A DNA stretch of 18,046 bases. It comes from Syntrophobacterales bacterium (GTDB taxonomy: Bacteria > Desulfobacterota > Syntrophorhabdia > Syntrophorhabdales > WCHB1-27). The notes beneath the pieces are model-generated. The model was not told the origin of the DNA and did no database searches. It saw only the letters and a program-made list of their open reading frames with translations. Below, in pieces: positions 12,991 to 18,046 of the stretch. The stretch lies in assembly GCA_017881765.1 (NCBI GenBank), contig JADGQN010000044.1:1-18046 (forward strand), written 5' to 3'. Numbering within the stretch: the first letter of the stretch is position 1; the number at the start of each line of letters is the position of its first letter. The translations under genes and the position numbers were made by a program.

Positions 12991-14664
12991 ATGGCTGAAG
13001 ATTGGATGGATAAAGTTTCCAAGCCGGAGTACCGGGTGAAGGCGGAGAAGGATGTTTTCATTACGGCGAGGGACGGTGTGCGGCTGGCTGCGGACATCTA
13101 TCGGCCGGATGCGGAAGGCAAGTTTCCAGCCCTCTTCTCGGTGTCTCCGTATGGCAAGGACGTTCAGAAATTCAAATCGCCGAGAGGACCACTGGCCCCG
13201 GTGCGCGGCAACGGAGGGCAGGAAGCGGGCGATACCGAATATTTTGTCTCGCGGGGCTACGTGCACGTGATTGGCGATTCCCGCGGCTCAGGAGACTCGG
13301 AAGGAGAATATCCCTTCTACGGATTGCAGGAGCATCAGGATGGCTACGACGTAATCGAGTGGATCGCTGCCCAGCCCTGGTGCAATGGCAATGTGGGGAT
13401 GTTGGGAATGTCATATTTCGGGATCATGCAGCTTCTCATTGCGGCCCAGAACCCTCCTCACCTCAAGGCGATATTCCCGTATGAGGCTTCTACCGACCGG
13501 TATCGCCATCAGTTTTATCACGGCGGCATAATGAATATGTTTTACATACAGTGGTGGGGGCATGTCGCGGTGGGCGCAGGGTTGCCACGGACCTTGCGGG
13601 AGAAGCCCGAGGAGATGAAAAAGGTAGTGAAGGAACTGATGCGAAAGGAGGAAGTTCAAATCTACGTCCCCCTGTATGATGCTTTGAAATACCCTGAAAA
13701 GAATCCCCCCCTCTTCGAGGGCTTGACCCACCCTCTCGATGGCCCGTACCACTGGGAGGTTTCTGCTTACACCAAGTTCGACCGCATCAAGATTCCCTCT
13801 TACATGGTTTGTCGCTGGAGCGGATGGCCCATCCATCTGCCGGGGGCTTTCGCTGCTTTCAATGGCATTGACGCGCCGAAGAAACTGATGATCAATGAGA
13901 CTGAGTATCCCAGCGGGCCGACGCGTCCCTGGACGGACGATCACGACGTTATTCTGAGGTGGTATGATCATTGGCTGAAAGGAAACGACACAGGGATCAT
14001 GGATGAGCCTCCGATTAAGCTGTTCATCAAAGGGAATAATGAATGGCGCTACGAACGTGAATGGCCGCTGGCACGGACGGAATGGACAAAATTCTATTTA
14101 CGCAAGGATGGGGCGTTGAGTGAGGAGCCTCCACGTCAGGATGAGGGTTCTGACGCTTTTGTAAACAAACCATATCCGCTTCCCCGCGATGTAATCCCCG
14201 GGGTCAGATACGCCACCGCACCTCTGAAGAAAGATACGGAGGTAACGGGCCCGATGGCATTGTATCTATCCGCTGCCCTTGATCAGACGGATGCCACATG
14301 GATCGTTTCCCTCAACGATATCGGACCCGACGGTTCGAGCCGGTTGGTGACCAAGGGTTGGCTGAGGGCATCGCACAGAGCGCTTGACGAGAAGCGTTCG
14401 AAGCCTTACCAGCCGTTCCATCCCCATACGGAGAGCATTCCGGTTGAACCGGGAAAGGTCTATGAGTATGCGATTGAGATCCGGGAAACCTCAAACCTAT
14501 TCAAGGCCGGGCATAAGATCGAGCTGGTGATAAAAGGCCAGGATGCGCCTTCAGAGGACCCGATCTGGTTTCACCTGTGCAATCTCAAAGAAACGAAGCA
14601 CACGGTCTATCACACGGCAGAGCATGCGTCCTATCTATTGCTCCCTCTGATACCGGGAGCTTAA
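12991..14664 (+). CDS. CocE/NonD-type alpha/beta hydrolase (S15 family)
   Basis: A 557-residue protein with the layout of the X-Pro dipeptidyl-peptidase / cocaine esterase family: an alpha/beta hydrolase core (about 20-335), an inserted helical cap, and a C-terminal jelly-roll domain (about 340-557). The nucleophile motif is GMSYFG with Ser141, preceded by the oxyanion region DSRGSGDSEG (96-105) and WCNGNVGMLG. The usual acid motif GWYD reads GWPI near 278-281, and GPWxHG is replaced by INETEYPSG, with DDHDVILRWYDHWLKG (316-331) offering H318. I set the start at 12991 because GAGGGGG lies about 7 nt upstream; the earlier in-frame ATG at 12847 lies inside the leader repeat. No signal peptide is visible, so it is likely cytoplasmic. 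The ester or amide substrate is unknown. Confidence 0.88.
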   Translation: MAEDWMDKVSKPEYRVKAEKDVFITARDGVRLAADIYRPDAEGKFPALFSVSPYGKDVQKFKSPRGPLAPVRGNGGQEAGDTEYFVSRGYVHVIGDSRGSGDSEGEYPFYGLQEHQDGYDVIEWIAAQPWCNGNVGMLGMSYFGIMQLLIAAQNPPHLKAIFPYEASTDRYRHQFYHGGIMNMFYIQWWGHVAVGAGLPRTLREKPEEMKKVVKELMRKEEVQIYVPLYDALKYPEKNPPLFEGLTHPLDGPYHWEVSAYTKFDRIKIPSYMVCRWSGWPIHLPGAFAAFNGIDAPKKLMINETEYPSGPTRPWTDDHDVILRWYDHWLKGNDTGIMDEPPIKLFIKGNNEWRYEREWPLARTEWTKFYLRKDGALSEEPPRQDEGSDAFVNKPYPLPRDVIPGVRYATAPLKKDTEVTGPMALYLSAALDQTDATWIVSLNDIGPDGSSRLVTKGWLRASHRALDEKRSKPYQPFHPHTESIPVEPGKVYEYAIEIRETSNLFKAGHKIELVIKGQDAPSEDPIWFHLCNLKETKHTVYHTAEHASYLLLPLIPGA

Positions 14665-14668
14665 AGAT

Positions 14669-14765
14669 GTCTGTCTGGTCTATCTGGTCCATTTAGTCTA
14701 TCTCGTCTACCAGCCAATGGTCTAAGGACAGACAGGACGAGATAGACCAGACAGACTAAATAGAC
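14669..14765. repeat. AGAC/TCTGGTC palindromic tract between convergent genes
   Basis: The spacer between two converging genes is built from GTCT-rich words on one half and their complements on the other. GTCTGTCTGGTCTATCT (14669-14685) pairs perfectly with 14740-14756. A second, competing pairing is GTCTATCTCGTC (14696-14707) with 14736-14747. The tract could act as a factor-dependent or two-way terminator, but there is no U-run. Related words occur at 9585-9640. Confidence 0.65.
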
Positions 14766-14785
14766 CTCGCCCCGGACCCTATGCC

Positions 14786-15769
14786 CTACTTCCCTCCCAC
14801 ATAGAGCCCGAACTCCTTTAATATGGGAACGGCAAGGGACTCGCTATTCCTGATCGCTTCCATCATGAAATCAGGACCGCCGAATTTGGGCTCCTCTCCG
14901 AGCGCTTCGAGCCCTTTTCTGAACTCGGGATTCTGGTACGTGTTTGTCATGACATCGAGCAAAATCTTTTTTATCTCCGCCGGCGTATCCTTGTGAACGT
15001 ATAGGCCAACATACGTTGGAAGCTTCGCTACCTCGGGGAAACCGAGTTCCGGTGCGCACGGCACGTCAGGCAAATTGCTGTATCTCCGTTCACCAACCGT
15101 GACCAGATATCTGACAGCGCCGCTCCGTACGTGGTCAGCGACTGCTCCGTACACCATAAACGATGCATTCGTATTCCCCCCTAATAGGGCCGCCAGCATC
15201 TCAGAACTGCCTTTGTAAGGGATGTCTGTTGTTTCCACCTTCGCCTTTCTGAACAATAACAGTCCGTACATGTGCTGAGAAATTCCACGTCCCGTATGAG
15301 ACCACGTGAGCTTACCAGGATTCTTCCTCGCGTAATCCAAAAGGTCATTGAGCGTCTTCCATGGGGAATCGCCTTTTACGATCAGACCGTTCCTGTACTC
15401 GAGAAAATTGGCTACAGGGACCAGGTCATTGGGATTGAAAGGCACTTTCTGCGTTTTGGTTGTCATGGAAAAGAAGAAATTGGTTGTGACCATGAGCTTA
15501 TGGCCATCAGGCTTTGAAGTTATAACGTCGGCTGCTGCCACACTGCCTCCGGCACCGGGTTTATTCACGACGACCACGGGCTGCCCCAGATATTTGGGTG
15601 CGCTGTTTGCAATCAACCGCGCCAGGAGGTCCATGGTGGACCCGGGTGTATAGGGAACCATGAGTTCGACGGGTCGCGTTGGAAAATCTTTAGCGGCATG
15701 TGATGGTCCAACCATACTCAACCCAAAAATAAGCACAGCCGAAACGAAAGTTGCTGCTACTATTCTCAT
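14786..15769 (-). CDS. Orphan Bug-family (TctC-like) solute receptor
   Basis: An exported periplasmic receptor of 327 residues (PF03401). The signal peptide runs to SHA-A near residue 25 (hydrophobic core VSAVLIFGLSMV). Family motifs are FPTRPVELMVPYTPGS near 29-44, NKPGAGGS near 69-76 and SKPDGHKL further on. AGGGGG lies 5 nt before the ATG at 15769. No TctA or TctB gene lies next to it on this strand; it could share the TctAB pair about 2 kb away, a common arrangement for Bug proteins. It is clearly diverged in sequence from the receptor at 9668, so it probably binds another acid. It lies downstream of the hyi-garR remnant on the same strand. Confidence 0.92.
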   Translation of the reverse strand: MRIVAATFVSAVLIFGLSMVGPSHAAKDFPTRPVELMVPYTPGSTMDLLARLIANSAPKYLGQPVVVVNKPGAGGSVAAADVITSKPDGHKLMVTTNFFFSMTTKTQKVPFNPNDLVPVANFLEYRNGLIVKGDSPWKTLNDLLDYARKNPGKLTWSHTGRGISQHMYGLLLFRKAKVETTDIPYKGSSEMLAALLGGNTNASFMVYGAVADHVRSGAVRYLVTVGERRYSNLPDVPCAPELGFPEVAKLPTYVGLYVHKDTPAEIKKILLDVMTNTYQNPEFRKGLEALGEEPKFGGPDFMMEAIRNSESLAVPILKEFGLYVGGK

Positions 15770-15856
15770 AAGTACCCCCTTCTTCTACGATTGATATATC
15801 GCCAGCCCGAAAGATGGCGCGTTTCCTCAGAGCTCATGTCTCAAGCGTTGTTCCGC

Positions 15857-16039
15857 TTAGCCCACCTTATGGTTTGCGAGCTTTTCCAGCGCGGTGATGA
15901 TGGCGGAATGGTCGAGGTCCGCGTTGCCATCGATATGAACGATATTCTTCCCCATGGGCTCGAAGTAGGGTTTTGTCGCGGAGAAGACTGTTTCTACACC
16001 GCCAACCATGATCGAGAGGGTGCCTTGGTCGGCGCTCGC
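15857..16039 (-). pseudogene. garR: Remnant of 2-hydroxy-3-oxopropionate (tartronate semialdehyde) reductase-like gene
   Basis: Sixty codons with no start of their own, ending at TAA (15859-15857). The translation opens ASADQGTLSIMVGG and continues to MGKNIVHI, which match the end of the NAD-binding domain of the 3-hydroxyisobutyrate dehydrogenase family. It then jumps straight to DGNADLDHSAIITALEKLAN, which matches the family's extreme C-terminus (a D-x-D-x-SA-hI block). The roughly 120 residues that should lie between, including the catalytic lysine helix, are missing, as is the N-terminal half. It overlaps the end of the broken hyi frame in another frame. The pattern indicates two deletions, and the product cannot be functional. 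The garR label is by homology; other members of the family are possible. Confidence 0.75.
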
Positions 16040-16248
16040 TCACCCGTCTCCCATTTTCCGGCAGGCAGGTTGAAGAGCACCTGCTTCAGATTACAGGCCT
16101 TCAGTGTCTCCGCGATGCGTCTTGCATCATAGGGGTAGGGGAACATATATTCGACCGCCTTGAGACCCGCGCGGGCGGCCCGCTCGAAGCGCTCCATGAA
16201 ATCGACTTCCGTGAAGAGCATGCTCAGGTTCGCGCTAAATTTCGGCAT
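15994..16248 (-). pseudogene. hyi: Truncated hydroxypyruvate isomerase (N-terminal fragment)
   Basis: The first 71 or so residues, from MPKFSANLSMLFTEVDF through NLPAGKWETGERA, match the N-terminus of hydroxypyruvate isomerase / OtnI (about 258 residues). From residue 72 the sequence becomes unrelated (PTKAPSRSWLAV) and stops at residue 84. In another frame across the same DNA the garR-like remnant begins. So a deletion joined hyi codon ~71 to the middle of a garR-like gene, removing two thirds of hyi. The start retains an AGGAG ribosome-binding site 6-7 nt upstream and a near-consensus promoter. hyi and garR normally act together in glyoxylate / tartronate semialdehyde metabolism, so this marks a lost pathway in the lineage. 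Confidence 0.85.
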
Positions 16249-16287
16249 ACATATCTCCTCTTTCGACGAGGCTTGGGTGGATGTCCA

Positions 16288-16316
16288 ATTATAGCAGCTT
16301 GCTTGCCCATCGACAA
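16288..16316 (-). promoter_or_regulatory. Sigma-70-type promoter of the hyi remnant
   Basis: Reading the minus strand, TTGTCG (16316-16311) and TATAAT (16293-16288) are separated by exactly 17 nt. The -10 matches consensus fully and is preceded by TGC, an extended -10 element; the -35 matches 4 of 6. Transcription would begin near 16281, about 33 nt before the hyi ATG at 16248. Confidence 0.65.
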
Positions 16317-16335
16317 CAAAGATGACAAGCAGCTG
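16295..16335. promoter_or_regulatory. Candidate operator: inverted repeat over the hyi promoter
   Basis: CAGCTTGCTTGCC (16295-16307) and GACAAGCAGCTG (16324-16335) form an imperfect inverted repeat: one extra T in the left arm and one mismatch. The left arm fills the -10/-35 spacer and the right arm lies just upstream of the -35, a position suited to a repressor or activator of the hyi operon. The binding protein is unknown. Confidence 0.4.
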
Positions 16336-16379
16336 ACTTGGGCAATAGAGGTTGCATGCAGCCCCTTGTGTTGCCGTTG

Positions 16380-16388
16380 TGGTATGAT
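16380..16388 (+). promoter_or_regulatory. Extended -10 immediately before the CitF-like gene
   Basis: TGGTATGAT is a TGn extended -10 with 5 of 6 consensus matches. No good -35 is seen at the right distance. Transcription would start about 16394-16397, on or next to the ATG at 16397, giving a leaderless or nearly leaderless mRNA. This agrees with the lack of a Shine-Dalgarno sequence. Confidence 0.4.
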
Positions 16389-16396
16389 AATTTCCA

Positions 16397-17938
16397 ATGA
16401 TTAATGCGTTAGGACGGGAGATCCCTGAGTACATAGATGGCTACGGCAAGACCACTCCCTTCACCGGGGTGTTTGCCACGCGGCCCGGGATGCACAGGTA
16501 CGGGCCAACGGTCAAGGCCGCGCGACCTGGCGAAAGCAAGCTGGCAAGAAGTCTGGAAGAAGTATTCAAACGCATACCGATCAGCGACGGCATGACCCTC
16601 TCGTTCCATCATCATTTCCGCAATGGCGACAAGGTGGTCAACATGGTGCTTGCTACCGCCGCGAAGCTGGGGATTAGGGGCTTGAACGTTGCCCTCAGCG
16701 CTATTTTTCCGGTGCACGCTCCGCTCATCGACCATATCAAAACCGGCGTGGTAAGTGCTCTCGATACGAACTACTTGTCGGGACTGGTGGCCCGGGCTGT
16801 CTCTGCGGGAATGTGTGCCCGGCCTGTCATACTGCGCACGCACGGCGGACGGGCCCGTGCCATAGAATGCGGCCATCTCAAGATTGATGTGGCCTTTATT
16901 GCAGCCCCGGCAGCCGATGATTACGGCAATATTAACGGGGTCAGTGGCCCGGCTGCTTGTGGCTCGCTGGGCTATGCTTTCCCCGACGCAGAATACGCCG
17001 ACGTTGTGGTAGCCGTTACTGACCACCTCGTGGACTATCCCCTTACGCCCATTTCTATCCCGCAGACGAGGGTCGATTACGTGGTCAAGGTCGATAAAGT
17101 TGGTAGTCCTGAAGGTATTGTCTCAGGCACCACGCGGATTACCGAAGACCCGGCGCAGCTTAGAATTGCGGACGTGGCGGCAAAGGTCATCCAGGCCGCT
17201 AGTTTGATCAAAGACGGATTTTCCTTCCAAACGGGGGCCGGGAGCGCCTCTTTGGCCACAGCCCATTTTGTCCGCCGGACGATGGAACAGGCTGGAGTGA
17301 CGGGGAGCTTTATCCTGGGCGGTATTACCGGCCATATGGTGGAGATGCTGGAACAGGGACTCTTCAGGAAGATCATGGACGTACAGGGGTTTGACCTTGA
17401 GGCGGTGCGGTCGCTTGCAACGAACCCCAACCATGTTGAAATCGGTTCCGGTTTTTATGCGAACCCTTTTAATGCGGGCTGCGCTGTCAACAGACTGGAC
17501 TGCGTAATCCTGGGAGCCACCGAAATCGATACTGACTTTAATGTTAACGTGGTAACCGGTTCAGATGGCCTCATCATGGGCGGCTCAGGCGGCCACAGCG
17601 ATACGGCAGCAGGGGCAAAATTGACCATCATTGTGGCTAACCTGGTGCGCGGCCGATTGCCCATCGTTATGGACAGAGTGCTTACTGCCACGACACCGGG
17701 TGAGACGGTTGATGTCTTGGTGACCGACCAGGGTGTAGCTGTCAACCCAGGCCGCAGTGATCTTCTGGGTCTGTTGATAACAGCGGGGTTGCCCGTGCGG
17801 AATATTAACGACCTAAGGTTGCTTGCCGAACGCATCGCCGGCAGCCGCGCAAAGGCGACCATGCACGAAAAGATTGTGGCAATAGTGGAATATCGTGACG
17901 GCACGATTATCGATGTAGCGCGACAGGTGATGATATAG
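16397..17938 (+). CDS. citF: CitF-like CoA-transferase (citrate lyase alpha subunit homologue)
   Basis: A 513-residue protein collinear with the citrate lyase alpha subunit (citrate:acetyl-ACP transferase, about 510 residues), which swaps the acetyl group on the acyl-carrier subunit for citrate before the beta subunit cleaves it. Family blocks are NALGREIPEYIDGYGK (3-18), DGMTLSFHHHFRNGD (64-78), RTHGGRARAIECGHLKIDVAF (about 148-168), GYAFPDAEYAD, NPNHVEIG, VVTGSDG..MGGSGGHSDT, and a C-terminal VAIVEYRDGTIIDVARQV. The conserved N-terminus fixes the start at 16397, where no Shine-Dalgarno sequence precedes the ATG. No citD, citE, citC, citX or citG lies in the window, upstream or within the 108 nt downstream. 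It could therefore be part of a dispersed citrate or citramalate lyase, or act as a stand-alone CoA-transferase. Confidence 0.9.
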   Translation: MINALGREIPEYIDGYGKTTPFTGVFATRPGMHRYGPTVKAARPGESKLARSLEEVFKRIPISDGMTLSFHHHFRNGDKVVNMVLATAAKLGIRGLNVALSAIFPVHAPLIDHIKTGVVSALDTNYLSGLVARAVSAGMCARPVILRTHGGRARAIECGHLKIDVAFIAAPAADDYGNINGVSGPAACGSLGYAFPDAEYADVVVAVTDHLVDYPLTPISIPQTRVDYVVKVDKVGSPEGIVSGTTRITEDPAQLRIADVAAKVIQAASLIKDGFSFQTGAGSASLATAHFVRRTMEQAGVTGSFILGGITGHMVEMLEQGLFRKIMDVQGFDLEAVRSLATNPNHVEIGSGFYANPFNAGCAVNRLDCVILGATEIDTDFNVNVVTGSDGLIMGGSGGHSDTAAGAKLTIIVANLVRGRLPIVMDRVLTATTPGETVDVLVTDQGVAVNPGRSDLLGLLITAGLPVRNINDLRLLAERIAGSRAKATMHEKIVAIVEYRDGTIIDVARQVMI

Positions 17939-17943
17939 TTGGT

Positions 17944-17975
17944 GCTCCCCCCCTTCCCAAAGAGAAGAGGGGAGC
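17944..17975 (+). terminator. Weak hairpin after the CitF-like gene
   Basis: GCTCCCC (17944-17950) pairs with GGGGAGC (17969-17975), with a further CTT/AAG inside, starting 6 nt after the stop codon. No U-run follows, so it is at best a factor-assisted terminator or an mRNA 3' hairpin. The remaining 71 nt to the window end hold nothing I can name. Confidence 0.3.
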
Positions 17976-18046
17976 GAAGTATCGAAGATCCCGCAGCCTT
18001 AACCTTGTGAGGCCTTAGCTCTTACCCTTTCCGCTTCTTATCAAAC

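Noticed and set aside
13411..13971. 186-codon open frame on the minus strand
   Set aside because: It is antisense to the CocE-like hydrolase; chance open frame in coding DNA.
16249..16434. Upstream extension of the hyi fragment to 16434
   Set aside because: The added part crosses the promoter and the start of the divergent CitF-like gene; AGGAG and family similarity place the start at 16248.
16409..17026. 205-codon open frame on the minus strand
   Set aside because: It is antisense to the CitF-like gene, with no recognisable motif.

Overview
The window reads as bacterial chromosome of moderate GC from a Gram-negative, probably anaerobic or syntrophic carboxylate degrader. This rests on exported solute receptors, CoA-dependent acid catabolism, a 2x[4Fe-4S] ferredoxin paired with a flavoprotein, and a citrate lyase alpha homologue. 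A deltaproteobacterial (Syntrophorhabdus-like) source is my best guess, but it comes from gene content only and no marker gene is present. I see no rRNA, tRNA, CRISPR array or transposase.

Layout. Positions 1-5997 are a minus-strand block. In transcription order it holds a TAXI solute receptor, a fused 4TM/12TM TRAP permease, a BKACE-family beta-keto acid cleavage enzyme, an amidohydrolase-2 family protein, and a family III CoA-transferase cut by the window edge. Diverging from it, 6175-14664 is a plus-strand block: a small ferredoxin, an FAD-binding oxidoreductase, a DapA-superfamily aldolase, a complete tripartite tricarboxylate transporter (Bug receptor, TctB, TctA) and a CocE/S15-type hydrolase. 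Converging on it are an orphan Bug receptor (14786-15769) and a decayed hydroxypyruvate isomerase / tartronate semialdehyde reductase remnant (15857-16248) that still has a good promoter. Last, on the plus strand, is a full-length CitF-like CoA-transferase (16397-17938) that appears to be leaderless.

How the genes fit together (inference). Two complete carboxylate importers (TAXI-TRAP and TTT) plus a spare receptor feed acids to enzymes that activate them as CoA esters (family III CoA-transferase, CitF-like), cleave C-C bonds (BKACE, DapA-like lyase), decarboxylate or hydrolyse (amidohydrolase, CocE-like), and move electrons (ferredoxin plus flavoprotein). The substrates cannot be read from the sequence.

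The most unusual signal is non-coding. A 132-161 bp element with 17-19 nt terminal inverted repeats and a conserved inner hairpin occurs three times (1960-2091, 8311-8471, 12828-12978). Each copy lies in the same orientation relative to the downstream gene and ends 12-27 nt before its start codon. Paired base changes in the terminal stem and a fixed stem with a variable loop suggest a structured 5' leader RNA, or a MITE-like repeat adapted to that position. Other intergenic spaces carry further repeat modules: GGGTCA/GGGTCACGGG tracts, an identical 20-mer, and AGAC/TCTGGTC palindromic tracts.
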